DNA of 64,000 nucleotides from Cornus controversa (Eukaryota > Streptophyta > Magnoliopsida > Cornales > Cornaceae). This document shows positions 44,271 to 55,789 of the stretch, piece by piece (the stretch's first letter is position 1; each line of letters opens with the position of its first letter). The notes beneath the pieces are model-generated. The model was not told where the DNA came from. It worked only from the letters and a program-made list of their open reading frames with translations, and did not search any database. The translations under genes and the position numbers were made by a program. The stretch is from the NCBI GenBank assembly GCA_026545225.1, contig CM048848.1, forward strand, positions 28,560,806-28,624,805, written 5' to 3'.

Positions 44271-46943
44271 TTTGTTGAAGAGTGAGTTCAGCCAAAACCT
44301 TGTTCTTCTTCAGCTCTGGAAGCTTAGCCTTCAGAGTAATATGCTGGGGGGTGGAAGCTGATCAGTTTTCTCTAACAAAACATTAGCTCAAGAAGTGACA
44401 TAGTCCTTGGCAGCCTCGACTCGGGCAAGCTCTTCTTAAAGCCTTTGTTCTTCTTTCCCAAGCCTACCATTCATCTAATCTAGCTGGCCAAACTCAGCCG
44501 CGATCTCAAGGATTTTTGCGCCTAGTATCTTTTTAGCCTGATACTTTTCCTCAAACTGGGAAATCATATTGGTAGCTTCAGAGATGGAGTCGACCATGAC
44601 AAGCAATTGTACCCGGAAAGAAGCAAATATAGCTTGCAAGACCAAGGAAAGTTCCCCATGTAGGTTGATGGTGGCTAGCAAGGTTAAGATCTCATTTACC
44701 ATAGATGGAAGATGTAGGAGGTCCCGTTCAAGGATTTTTTGGAGGGCCTTCTTAGCATCTTTAAATATCTGAGCAAGGGGAACTAGAGTAGTGGGGGGAC
44801 TGGTACTAGTCGATGAGCTGTCCTTTAAAACTGAGGCAACCAAGAATTGAAGATAATTCTTTATGGCGGACTAGGATCAACTAGTAGGTCGCGAAGTGAG
44901 AGATTGAATTTATTTATGAAAAAATAAAAGGCATTATGAGAAAAAAAAACAAGGAGCGTAAAGGGGTTTTTAAGAAAAACATACACCTCTTTAACGGGAG
45001 TAGAGGACTCAACCACATTTCCAGTGGCTGAGGCCATAGGTTGAGCTATTAGAGACCCTGGAAAGGGATTTGTACCCTTGGTAGATTTTCCACTTTCATC
45101 AAAGATAGGAAGAGGTAAATCGGCCTCTTCTGCTATAGGAAGTGGCTGATCCTGATGTACAATGCCAACGTCGGCCTGTAGAAGAGGATAGTGAGGGATA
45201 TAAATCAATAATAATCAATAGAATGGTAAAAAGGTAAGAGATGAAGTACTTGTGGAATAGAACTCACCGCCTTTTTGCTTCTCTTGACCAAAGGTTTGTC
45301 ATCCGAACCAGATTCAAGGTCTGTAAAAAGGTCTTTGATAAGCTTGGTGCATTTCAAAGAACCTTTAGTTGTGGTTTTCTTCCTTTTGGGCTAAAACAAG
45401 AGGATAGTTGTGGTGATTTTAAGATAAGAAGCAAGTAACTAATGGCCAAAAGGTTACCTTAGGGGGTAGAGGCTTTGGGGCCTCAGCCTTTGGTGGAGGT
45501 CGACTCTGGATTTCCTCAACTTATGGATCTATGTTTATAGTGCGATCGATCGGCTAATCGCTGACAGTATGGCTAGAAGATTGAACTGCAAAGAAGTTGG
45601 TTAAGGAAAGTAGTCCAGGAAATAAGAATGAGAGAATCTGTGTTGAGAATCACCATGCTTGGACTTTGATCTAGTCCTGGTAGTAGTAGGGGCACTGGTG
45701 GTAGTAGGAGCTATAATAGCCTTTGTGGCTGGCTTCCCATCTTTTTGGGAGAAACCACTAGGGAAGACTCATCCTTTTAGGAACTGAGGGTCAAAAACTT
45801 GAAGGAATTGAGGAGACATTGGAAGAGAAGAGTCTCATTTACGTCCATGGCTGAGGCAATGTGAGAAGCCCACCACGTGTCAAATAATAGGTCGGTCTGA
45901 GGTTAAGGAGTGAAGGGTTGAAGCCAAAATTAGTCTGTAGTATTTTTGTTCTTATCAGACACGTCATGGACGTGCCTAGCCTCCTGGAATCGAATTCTCT
46001 TATCAAAGGTTTGGTTGTAGGATTGATAAGGAGATAAGGGGATCATTTGAACGAGGCTGAATTGCCTCGTTAGTTGAGCAGGATTGTAGAATTCAACACC
46101 CACACGACTGTTGGGTGAGTATAGAGAGGCAGAGCTATAATGAAGGTCTCGGCCTATTAGGAAACTAGCGTAAGACGTATTATAGTCATCTAGCTCTTGT
46201 TTGGTAGAGGAGCTAGTTGGAGTTTGAAGCCAAATAGAAGTCTGAGGTAAGTCAGCAAAAGGAAGCAATTAGGAGGTATAGCGATGGCGGCAATGAAGGA
46301 AGAAGTCGACACATTCTTTAAAGGATTGAGCTTTGGGCAAAGCAGAAGCATAATAAAAGGAGACCAGGGAATCACTAGTTGAGGGAGACACTTCCACACT
46401 CAGCTCGGGGAAATAATCCCTCAGCCAGATCTAGAGTAACCAGAAAGACCTCTATAAAGATGGGAAAGCACAAAAGTGGCTAGAGTAAGGGTTTTACCTT
46501 CGGCTAGCACAGAGAAGGCATTTGTTGAGCTAGTAGAGCAAAAATGGAATATGCTTATTGTTCTCGACCGGGCCAGTAGTCTTCCTGATAGCTTTTATAA
46601 AATGGCTGCAGGATGATACGGTGGCCTTAGTCCCCGTAGCCTTGGTGGGGTAACTGAATGTTATAGTTGACTCTGGTAAAAAAGATCTAACCTCGATGCC
46701 AACAACTTTAAACCCTGTCATCAGACAAAGATCCCTGACAATAAGGGAAAACATTTGACATGGCAGGTGGAGAGAGTTAGTCATAATCGACTAGAAAAGG
46801 GAGGCAGAACAGAGCAAGTACTTGTCTTGGACCATAGGCATAGTGCTGAGGTGGATGGAATCATAGATACCACAAGTCTTCCATATCTTCCTTTTAGAAG
46901 TAGAGATACGATCGACCCACTCATTCCATTCAAAGTTGATCAA
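44271..46943 (-). pseudogene. Antisense ORF of the Tat element: plant mobile domain and coiled-coil tail
   Basis: Minus strand, opposite to gag-pol. From 46943: WNEWVDRISTSKRKIW, then NSLHLPCQMFSLIVRDLCLMTGFKV (given in parts, 46784-46720), NNKHIPFLLY (46560-46530), a stop where the family has Trp, LNKCLLC and, in a shifted frame, EGKTLTLATFVLSHLYRGL. The series (FHLP...LTG, then HIAFLLYWLN, then hydrophobic ALxxLYRGL) is the plant mobile (aminotransferase-like) domain. Downstream, at 44843-44475, a helical Leu/Glu/Lys-rich segment (ISEATNMISQFEEKYQAKKI) is a likely coiled coil. Antisense 3' ORFs of this kind are known in Retand-type Tat elements. Frames are broken in several places; some breaks might be introns. 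Confidence 0.7.
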
Positions 46944-48451
46944 TGATTCGTGTGTGAGTGTGACTCAAAAATATATCAATTAAAAATTTCCACACTTCGC
47001 AATAGAACGAATTCCTTGCAGAATAGGGCTATCGAAAGGAATGGGTATCGTACCTCAGGGATTATGTTCTGATGAGTTGGAACACAGAACTAATTCTAAT
47101 TAAATTTATAAGAAAAGAATTCTGATTTTTAACTAATTAAAAAGATAAAATAAAATAAATCAAAGGTAAACAGATAATGAAGATAATAAGAGAGAAACCT
47201 AGGGTGTTTGACTTCACCACTAACTCCACAATCAATGGTCAATTGAATCAACTATAGGGGAATTACATCATGCATAAGTGGTGTCGGTGGCTACAAGCTC
47301 ACCTTCATCCGTCAAGAAGATAACATATGATTAAGGCTAAGCCATGGACTATCTTCGATTGGCATGGGCCATCTGCCTAACTACTCTAATCTAGGGTGCA
47401 GTATGGTTCATCTTCTCTAGGCATAATCCATCAAAGCTCATAACAATATATTCAGTGATTACCATTGTGTAATAATCTCTCTCATGATCACAGAAAACAA
47501 AAGAGATTGAGTTCAATAACAACAACTAAATATCTAAGACAAGATAAGAAATCATTGAGATTGAATTTACAAGACTTTTATTGCTCAATTCATTAACAAG
47601 AATCCTCACAATTACACAATCTATGCATGTATATAAAGGTCCCCAATAATTAAAACAATCAAACCATTGATGCTTTGTTAGGGCTACATCAAAACCCTAG
47701 TGGATGAACTAGCCGCTCATGGTAGAAGAAGAAGCTTCAACTGTTGAGGAAGAAGACATCATCTTTCTGAATTACGCGTATGACTTCGTTCTCCAATGGC
47801 TCTGCAATATGTTTCTGTTCTCTTCTCAGCCCTCTCAGACTCTCCAATCTCTGTGTAAGCTCCCCCTCTTCAGCCTCCAAGTCTTCCTTTTATTCTCCAA
47901 GAGAATTCACCAAAGTCCTAATCCAATTAGGAATTAATTAGGGTTTCCCGCAGCACTAATCAGGTGGGTTTTTCCTGCTGACTTCGGCCCAACTTTTGAC
48001 CCACTAGAAGTCCGATTCACGGAATTTTCGTGAAATACAAAAGTGTGCAGAATCAAATTTCGTTCAACCCCACGCGAGAATTATGTCAATTTGAGGCTCG
48101 GAAATAAGACTTCTGGTCCATTTTCCAAAACGGGATTAAAACTGTATTATGCGCAGATTTGGGCTTCAGGCCCGAAACCTTCTTAAGCAGCTGTAATTCT
48201 CTTGGACCTCTTTCTTGGGCTGATTTGAGTTGAAATAAATGGTTGAGTGAATCTCCTTGATGTAGGCTTCATCTCACCATCTTGGATGTCTTCTTTAAAA
48301 GCCCAAAATCACGGTTTTAACTGAAATAATTATTAAGGCCCTGAAAATACAGAAAACACTAAAACAAAGTAAAATCACAAAATAATCTATCACTAAGAGA
48401 ATAAAATACATAAGTTAAGAGGCTAGAATGCGTAACATTCAATGCCGATCA
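46944..48451 (-). mobile_element. Solo LTR, Athila type, in the antisense ORF
   Basis: TGATTCGTGTG...GCCGATCA, 1508 bp, collinear with the Athila LTRs at 31704 and 38222 over most of its length. It has a perfect target duplication ATCAA (46939-46943 and 48452-48456). It differs by more than a tenth in places and has a different segment at about 47715-47880. No interior or partner LTR is present. Confidence 0.95.
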
Positions 48452-48893
48452 ATCAAGTGCCAGCTGCGGATGTGAAAATTGGTGGTCAGAGACTCGTTGA
48501 TGGTAGTGAGACTCTAGATAAGAAGGTGCTTTTCTGCCATGGGATAAAAGGATGAAATGGTGGAAGGCATTTCTTCCAACCCTTGGAGTTGTGTGGAAGC
48601 TTAACCAGAACATCCAAATGGAGTCGGCTGAGAGCTGTAGCATTAATCGTTGTCTCAACTTATTTGCCATGAGATGCGGGATCGTCTAAGGAGGGCAAGA
48701 TCTGTAGATTTATGAGCCATGGATCTTTTGCACAAGAGAATGTAGAGTCTTTGTTGCTGAGAGGGTTGCAAGAAAGTAGAGGTGGAGATTTGTGGTTAGC
48801 AAGGTGAAAGGAACTGATCTTATATATCAATGGGTGAGAGGAATAGGCGGCTAAGGTAGTTATGATCTTTAAATGAGGTGGTGGTTCAGTCAT
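48452..48893 (-). pseudogene. 5' part of the antisense ORF of the Tat element
   Basis: Minus-strand reading from ATG at 48893 (MTEPPPHLKIITTL...) is open to 48660. A second frame gives LSRLHLDVLVKLPH, GWKKCLPPFHPFIPWQKS and FLSRVSLPSTSL, which leads into the plant mobile domain beyond the solo LTR. A TATA-like TGATATATAAG lies on the minus strand near 48820-48832, so the true start may be downstream of 48820. Confidence 0.55.
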
Positions 48894-49030
48894 TTAAAAT
48901 AAGGAAGATTCTCTGATTCGTTGGAGAAAGCAGACAGATGAGACATTGTTTCAAAATTCAAATCCCCTGTTGTTCACGCGATTGTGGTGGGGTGAGGTGG
49001 CTTATCCCAACCATTTGAATTTGGGGCAGT
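48894..49030 (+). other. Region before the 3' LTR, with polypurine tract
   Basis: It ends TTTGGGGCAGT directly before TGTTGG, the polypurine tract candidate. A purine-rich GTGGTGGGGTGAGGTGG lies about 40 bp earlier. Confidence 0.5.
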
Positions 49031-49476
49031 TGTTGGCACCTAATCTTCGCGCCACTTGGTAGCCAATGGAAAGGTCATTGTAACAGAAGGCATGAGGCTG
49101 ACTAAGAGCCCATTTTCCTTGAAACTCTAAAGGTTGAGGATATTTAACGAATTATCCTAACGAGTGGTCGGCACTTGTATATACATATATGGTTACTGAT
49201 ATATATATATATATATGGGTGTAACTTATCTTGCATATTGGAATAGAGAGTTTGGTGTGAATTGGACTCCAGAAAGTTATCTTAATTGAGGCAAAAAAGT
49301 GCTCAACAGGGAGTTTCGTATTCTCTCTCCCCAGCCAATCGCTTGATCCAACACGACCTCTAAATGAAATACTTGTGTACGACCAATTATTTACATTGAG
49401 CTGACATCACAGCTCTGGCACGCCCTTAAGCACTTTAATCAATTGGTCTGCTTTGCTGATTAATTAAGACCGAACA
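49031..49476 (+). repeat. 3' LTR of the Tat element, internally deleted
   Basis: 446 bp. It matches 26430-26682 and 27405-27603 of the 5' LTR; about 720 bp between, including the TATA box, are missing. The deletion joint lies at short shared TTA/TTAATTG words. The GCTAT target duplication follows. Confidence 0.9.
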
Positions 49477-49481
49477 GCTAT

Positions 49482-51195
49482 ATATTTTATGTGTTTATAT
49501 TTTCTCTCTCCATTATGTATTATTTTAGTTTCTTTCTTTTTCAATTACGCTTTTTCTTTATGTTATATATTTTATGTGTTTACATGAAACTTCTACTTAT
49601 CAATGGCGATTTTCTTTTATAATAGATTACACCAAATTCGCATTCAAGGAGGGTTGTTATTTGGGTATTAATTTTAAGTTTAATTTTTTTTTTTGTTAGC
49701 ATTGAATTTTTATTTCCAAATGTGAATTTTTAGCAAGACAAAAAGTCAATCAATATCTACCAGACCGATGTCTTCGGGAGGTCGATCAAGTTTCTTTTAA
49801 TTTTTTTTATTAATGCGTATTTGAAACTCTTTCTCTCTCTATGTGTGTTCATATTGTACAATTTAAAATCAACAGTTCTTTATCTCTCTATTACTCACTA
49901 TTTTAGCTACTTTTTTCTTCAATTATGCTTTTTTTATGTTATGTGTTTTATGTGTTTACATCAAGCTTCTAGTCTTCAATTATGCTTTTTCTCATTGTTT
50001 GGATCAATTAAATTTGTGACTTAAAGCATAAAATTTGGCATTTATAAATAATATACTTTACTAGCATTTGCATATAATTTTGTATATGTAAACTAAATGG
50101 TAAACCATGGAGCATTAGTTTTTAAAAGAGTTAAATTCTTTATATGATGCATAGAATTTTTATATTTTTTATTTATATATGTATCTAATATATTTTATAT
50201 CTTATATTACTATTAAATTTACGTAGAATTTTTATACAACTTTATGGACCACAAAATCTTTCATAGACCTCAAACACCACTTCATAGACCTTGTAGTCAT
50301 TTCGTTTGTAACAAATTCTAAACCATCAAACATTCCTGCAAAACTTTTCAAACTTAAGTAAGAGTATCTATTTAGAACTGTATTTGAATTAAATAACTAA
50401 TAATTACGAATAGTTTCATCCATGTTTTGAAGGTCTATCTTATTATTATTAGAATGTGCTACGGCGTGCGTTTTATTGTTTTTTCCTATCACAGTAGCGA
50501 CAGATTGAGGTTTTTATGATTTTTGTTCTTACTGCCAATTTATTATCTTAATCATATTTTTAAAAAAAATATTATAATTAATTATTATTATTTTTACTTA
50601 AAACATGTCATTTGATGACTTAATCCTTCTTAAATACAAAGAAATTATTTTAATAATTTTTAGTTGTGATTTCAAATAAAACACAAAAAGTCGAACCAAG
50701 AACATGGCGTTGATGCGCACTAGTGTTGTTTGCGACATTGGGAAGTTCAGTGGACATTGGTTTTCACCGAGTGTAACGCTGGCCCGTGTTGGGACTCGCA
50801 CTGCTTACGTTAGGTTCTGTGCTGAACACCAAAATTACAGTGTCGGTGCACAATATGGCTCCGTGCTGATTAATTAATTTGTGACAGCAAAGTTCGCGTT
50901 TACACCATCTATATAATTTTTTATTATTTTTTTGTCTAGTGTATATAATTTTATTATTTTTCATCTCTACCATATTCAACTCATCTTGAATATTTATATA
51001 TATAATTTGATCATATTTCAATTCTTGAGCCGTGAGAGATTCTACTTATTCTGTCGAGTTGTGAAAGATTGATGGTTGCTTTGTCACTTTCTCTTTTTTG
51101 TTATTGAGAGTTCAATTGCATGTATTAAGCTTCATTGTATTCCTTTAACTTTTTATTTTAAAACTTATTCTGACTTACCCAAAAAAAGAGGAATT
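49482..51195. other. AT-rich DNA without recognised genes
   Basis: TTTTATGTGTTTACAT-like words recur near 49480, 49570 and 49940, and CTTTTTCTT-rich text repeats. This suggests an old local duplication (49480-49590 against 49830-50000). Apart from the small reading at 50704 nothing gene-like is seen. Confidence 0.4.
50704..50877 (+). CDS. Small unsupported ORF, 57 residues
   Basis: It opens MALMRTSVVCDIGKF and ends YGSVLIN. The frame stands out only because its base composition is much richer in GC than the flanks. I do not recognise it, no intron or promoter evidence was found, and it may be a scrap of a gene or repeat. Confidence 0.15.
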   Translation: MALMRTSVVCDIGKFSGHWFSPSVTLARVGTRTAYVRFCAEHQNYSVGAQYGSVLIN

Positions 51196-51199
51196 TTAT

Positions 51200-51400
51200 T
51201 ATAAAAATATTAGATTATCCGTTAAGATCTTGAAGAAGATTGGATTTAACATAGAAATATGAAATTTTAACCAAGTAGAATAGAACCAAGCAATCACATG
51301 CTAAGTTTGGAATAGCACGTGTTCCTCCTACCTACTAAGCAGATCGAGTGCATGAAAAAAATTCCACTTGTGAAGGGAAAAATGATATATTGTAAACTAA
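51200..51400. repeat. Dispersed repeat shared with 11420-11650
   Basis: Same strand and same block order as the copy downstream of the sulfotransferase. It ends shortly before the copia remnant. It could be a piece of duplicated gene flank or an uncatalogued repeat. Confidence 0.6.
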
Positions 51401-51436
51401 TCATAAAGCTGTGGGTTTATGGCTTATTTGGTGGAA

Positions 51437-52303
51437 TAGGAATCAAGTTATGCGTAATGAACTACAATTGTAAAGTATCCTTGAGAAGATGATAACGAAC
51501 AAAATGATAATTGATTTCAATGTGTTTGGTGCGTTCATGGAAAACATCATTGTGTGCAATCTGAATGGCACTCTTGTTATTACAATAGACAAGAGTGGCA
51601 GTGGAAGAGGAAACTCTCATATCCTAAAGGAGCCAACATAACCATAGAACCTTAGAAGTAGTATCAACAAATTTCTTGTACTCCGTTTCTGTACTAGAAC
51701 GGGCACACCAAGAGATGAGTGAATCACCAAGATACAAAATCCTGAAGTAAAATGACGATCTGTGTGATCTCCTACCCAATATGTATCGATATAAGTAGAA
51801 GAACAAGTGGTGACTGAGAAGAGAAATGAAGTCCATGAAACGACGTACCCTTGAGATAACGAAGAAGACAAAGAATTGCTGCAAAATGGGTGGGTCATAA
51901 AGCATCCATGAATTGACTAACTATATAGACGACATCAAAGATATCTAGACGAGTGATAGTCAGATATACCAAACTATCAACCAATTGTTGATATAAGGTG
52001 TCATCGCGAAGAGCTTCACCATCATGTGGAGTGAGTCTTGTGTTGGACTCGGGTGGTGTATCGGCAATTTTATTGTCAGTTATCCTAATTTTTGAAATAA
52101 GATTAGAACTGTACTTTTCCTAAGTGAGATAGTAACCATTGGTAGTTGAAGTGATCTCAAAACCAAGAAAATAACTAAGTGACCCAATTTCTTTCATTTC
52201 AAATTGATGACTAAGAAACTCTTTAAGTTCTTGAACACCCTTCAAGTCATCTCTAGTAATAATCATATCATCAACAAAAAGTAAGAGAAAGATGATACCA
52301 CGG
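51437..52303 (-). pseudogene. Ty1/copia reverse transcriptase / RNase H remnant
   Basis: On the minus strand FLLLFVDDMIITRDD (catalytic VDD, 52285-52240), QFEMKEIGSLSYFLGFEI (52205-52150), then RNase H pieces SGFCILVIHSS/GDSLISW and RSSTETEYKKF (51740-51670), and further left sequence encoding the region after ATLVYCNN. Stops and shifts are frequent. It is cut on its 5' side at 52303 by the LTR of the next element, so it is older than that element. Confidence 0.88.
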
Positions 52304-52723
52304 TGTAGGGGCAAAATTAACACTCGGTCCAATGGGCTGAACTAATACAGAAAACAGACCAGGCCCACGTCGGCTTGAGCCCATGTATCAGTAGAAAGCC
52401 CAAAAGGGCTGGGTCATTAGTTATCAAGGGCCTAGTCGCCCCACCCCAAGGCTACAAAGCCCAAATCAAAGGCAGATTTACAACTCAAAATGGAATCCAA
52501 ATTCCTTAAGAGAAAAGTTAGTTGTCAACAAGAAAATTAAAGTCCTAAAAGGATTCGAATTCCTACTTGTATAAATATTCATGAAATTATCAATAAAAGG
52601 GATCCTCGAATCCACCTCTCACCAGATCTTTTCTCTTTCTCTGAAAGCATTATGTTCATCATTTTTGGGTTTGTGTATTGAGTTGTTCGGCGATTATCAG
52701 TAGAACAACTTTCTTTACCTACA
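52304..52723 (+). repeat. 5' LTR of the third Tat element
   Basis: 420 bp, ends TGTAGGGGC and TTACCTACA (inverted TGTAGG/CCTACA). A TATA box TATAAATATT is at 52570-52579. It inserted into the copia RT. The left flank is CACGG; the partner duplication was not found. Confidence 0.88.
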
Positions 52724-52743
52724 TTTTGGCACCGTCTGTGGGA
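52724..52743 (+). other. Primer-binding site of the third Tat element
   Basis: TTTTGGCACCGTCTGTGGGA directly after the LTR, the usual leader of many plant Ty3/gypsy elements (TTGGCGCCGTCTGTGGGAA). Confidence 0.8.
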
Positions 52744-52784
52744 AGCGTTTAGTCATTTTTCCAAATAAAAGAAAACTGTTAACC

Positions 52785-54240
52785 ATGGTGGATACGAGGA
52801 GAAATACTTATGATGTGGCGGAGCTGGGTCGACCCCCCAGGAATCAACGAAGGGTGCCACCCATACAACCCTACAACTAGAGGCTCAGGATCTACTGGCA
52901 GACCCTAGCGTTCAGCAGTTAACCCAATAAAATGATGTTATATGTCAACAGATCATAGATCTACAGGATAGGGTGGAACACACCGGAAATGCAAGAAACC
53001 TTGGGCAATAACAAAATGAAGAGGCCGGCTCGAGCGACCGCTCACTACGCACCTCACATCATAACCGATCTGGTTACAGACAACATCACCCCGATCGGCC
53101 CAGTGAGGGTCAAGTCGATCCCCCGCAACCCCTCCTAGAATGGAGAATCGAGATGCAACGAGAGATCGACGCACTAAACGATGACAGATCAGGCTATCCA
53201 ACCAATTAATCGCTCGCCACCACCCAATTCACTAAATCCCCTTCACCGAAGATATAGTCAGAATAAGAAACAATACACTTATGTGCAAGATCTTCCCGTC
53301 TAGTCTGTTTAGGCCAGCACTGCTTTGGTTCAAGCATAAACCACCTCAAAACCAAACTTTAATAAACTATGCGAAATATTCATAGCCTAGTATGCAGGAA
53401 ATCAGGAATACAAAAGGACGATCTCCTAGGTGTTCACCATGAGGCAAGCCAAAGGGGAGACGTTGAAATCTTTCCTCACCTATTTTAACTTGGAGATGTT
53501 CATGATAGATTAATGCAATCAGACAGCTGTAGTGGAAGCTTTTAAGATAGTAGTTTCTCCCGAAGAAGGGTTCCATCGATCCCTGGCAAAGAACGCTTTG
53601 AAGTATACGGGTGAATTGAACTTTTGAGTTAAAAAGTACTGAAGGATAGACGAGGGTGAGGCATCCAGAATGCAATGATCGACTTTGATAACTGTGGCGT
53701 AGCAAACCAAAAGCCAAGTGGCCAAGGCGAAACCACCTCATACGCCTTCCTCATCTGCTCCTGAGGTTGTGAAAGGGCGGAAGATCGAGGAGAATGTCAC
53801 CCTCTAAAAGTAAATCTGGCCAGACTCTACTATAAAAACAAGGGCAAAGGAATTTTTTTCCCCCATCTGGCTATTAGGCAACCGCTAGAGCAGAGGGATA
53901 AGAACAAACAATATTCCCTCTACAACGACTTCGGCCATACCACCAATGAGTTCATGAGCTTAATTAAGACAGCAGATTGAAGCCTTGATAGCAAAAGGGG
54001 GTTTAGCGGAGTACATCATTTGGAAAAAATAGACAAAAACCTTTGATTAGCCTCAACAAAAAGAAAATAAGTAGCTTAATCCCAATCCGGTCTAGGTTAT
54101 CAATGTGATTCATGGCCGACCAACCTCAGATCAAGAGAGAGAGTCTGAAAGGCAGTCAAATCTCAAGACTGCCCAGAAGATCCAAAGAATTAAGTAAGTC
54201 AACTTAGAACATGATCACTCAGCCAATACGCCGATCACCA
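52785..54240 (+). pseudogene. gag of the third Tat element
   Basis: It starts at ATG 52785 (MVDTRRNTYDVAELGRPPRN). The gag core has MRQAKGETLKSFLTYFNLEM near 53440-53500 and EAFKIVVSPEEGFHRSLAKN near 53535-53595. A knuckle-like NDFGHTTNE lies near 53930. Frequent stops. Confidence 0.8.
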
Positions 54241-54660
54241 TCACGGACAAAGACATGAGTAGGGTCCAAACGCCCCACAAAGATCCTCTCATGATTAGCC
54301 TTATCATTTCCAATTGCAAGATGAGTCTTGAACCAAAACGCGTTAGGCCTACCACTGAACCGCTTATAGGCTTCGACGGTAGGCCAGTGACTCCAGTAGA
54401 GGTTGCGAAGCTCCCATGTACTGTAGCCTCAAGAACATTAACTGAGGCCTTTAGCATTGTCAAATTTAACTCTTCATATAACATAATAATGGGAAGAGGC
54501 TCGATACACAGGATGCAAGGAGTCCCCTCAACGCTTCACCAACTTATGAGGTGCATCGCGCCAAACGGGAGAGACACAGTTAATATCATAGAAAATCAGG
54601 TTGCTACCAAAAAGTGTTATGCCCTTATGCTAAATGGGAAAGTAGTACAAGAATAACCGA
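54241..54660 (+). pseudogene. Aspartic protease of the third Tat element, active site deleted
   Basis: An open 133-codon frame: PHKDPLMISLIISNCKM, then PLIGFDGRPVTPVEVAKLP, FNSSYNIIMGRGSIHRMQGV and KKCYALMLNGK. The expected V-D-x-G-S-S segment between ISNCKM and PLIGFDG is missing, a clean in-frame loss, so the enzyme would be dead. Confidence 0.8.
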
Positions 54661-54853
54661 CCAAATAGCAATCACAGAACTTTTTACCAAAAGGCATTCC
54701 TCAGGATCTGAAAAAAAAAAGTCCAACTGAGGAACCGCTCGAGGAGATAGAGATCATTCTTGGTAAAGATCCCACAAATTTAGGGACCTTTTTATACTGA
54801 ACAATTATAGCGTAGTTGATTCAGCTGCTAAGAAAGAATGTTGACATCTTTGC

Positions 54854-55570
54854 TTGGGACCACACAGACATGCCTGGCATAAACCCCTCAATGTCATGCC
54901 ATGTACTCAACGTCAATTCCAGCTTCCCACCTATCAAGCAGAACCAAAGATGATTCACCCCAGAAAAGAACGAGATCATCGCCTTAGAAGTAGATTAGCT
55001 CTTACAAGCGGGGTTTATCAGGGAAGTTTGGTTCCCATAATGGCTTTCAAATGTAGTGGTGGTTAAGAAAAAGAACAACAAGTGGAGGATCTGCATAGAT
55101 TTTACCAATCTAAATAAAGCCTACCCCAAGGATAGTTTTCCTTTGCCAAAAATTGATCAGATGGTCGACGCCACAATCGGGTATGAACGGTTGACATTCA
55201 TTGACGGGTACTCAGGATACAACCAAATCTTGATGAATCCAGCTGATCAAGAAAAAAATTCCTTTATTACCAAAAATGAGACTTACTAATATAAGGTGAT
55301 GCTATTCGAACTCAAGAATGCAGGAGCAACTTACAACAGCTGATCAACAAAGTCTTCAAAAATCTGATGGGCCGAACAATTGAGGCTTATTTAGATGACA
55401 TGGTGGTAAAAAGCCCCAAGAAAGAAGACCATGTGCAGTTTTTACAGGAGGTATTTGACACCTTGAGAAGCCATAATATGAGATTGAACCTGTCAAAATG
55501 TACCTTTAGCATTTCCTTAAGATAGTTTCTTGGGCATATCGTGAACCGAATAGGGATAGAAGCGAGCCCA
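54854..55570 (+). pseudogene. Reverse transcriptase of the third Tat element
   Basis: KKKNNKWRICIDFTNLNKAY, FPLPKIDQMVDATIGYERLT, FIDGYSGYNQILMNPADQEK, then AYLDDMVVKSPKKEDH (catalytic YLDD at about 55388-55399) and LNLSKCTFSI. Stops at about 55290, 55341 and 55523. Confidence 0.9.
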
Positions 55571-55789
55571 GTTCAGGTGAAGGCTCTCCTCTAGAATGAG
55601 GAAAGTAAGACTCACAGGGACGTTCAAATCCTAATAGGACACATTGCTGCTCTAAACAGATTCATCTCTTGGTTATCGAACAAATGTAAGCCTTTCTTCG
55701 ATGTCATTCGATCAAAAGGAAAAGAAATATGGTGGCTAAATGGAGTGAAGCCTTAGCAAGGCTGAAGCAGTATCTAATTCAACTACCAA

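Larger units (their letters stand above)
26430..49476 (+). mobile_element. Tat-lineage Ty3/gypsy element with three nested insertions
   Basis: The ends are TGTTGGCACC (26430) and GACCGAACA (49476), with a perfect target duplication GCTAT (26425-26429 and 49477-49481). Subtracting the Athila element and two solo LTRs gives about 12.0 kb. The order is 5' LTR, primer site, gag, protease, RT, RNase H, second RNase H, integrase, then an antisense ORF with a plant mobile domain, then the 3' LTR. Second RNase H plus antisense 3' ORF is the Retand/Tat arrangement. The LTRs differ at about 10% of positions in their first 165 bp, so it is an old insertion. Confidence 0.9.

Noticed and set aside
49821..50024. 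67-codon hydrophobic plus-strand frame
   Set aside because: Composition follows the T-rich DNA; no family motif and no promoter.
53367..53741. Minus-strand frame of 124 codons
   Set aside because: Lies opposite the gag of the third Tat element, whose plus-strand motifs are clear.
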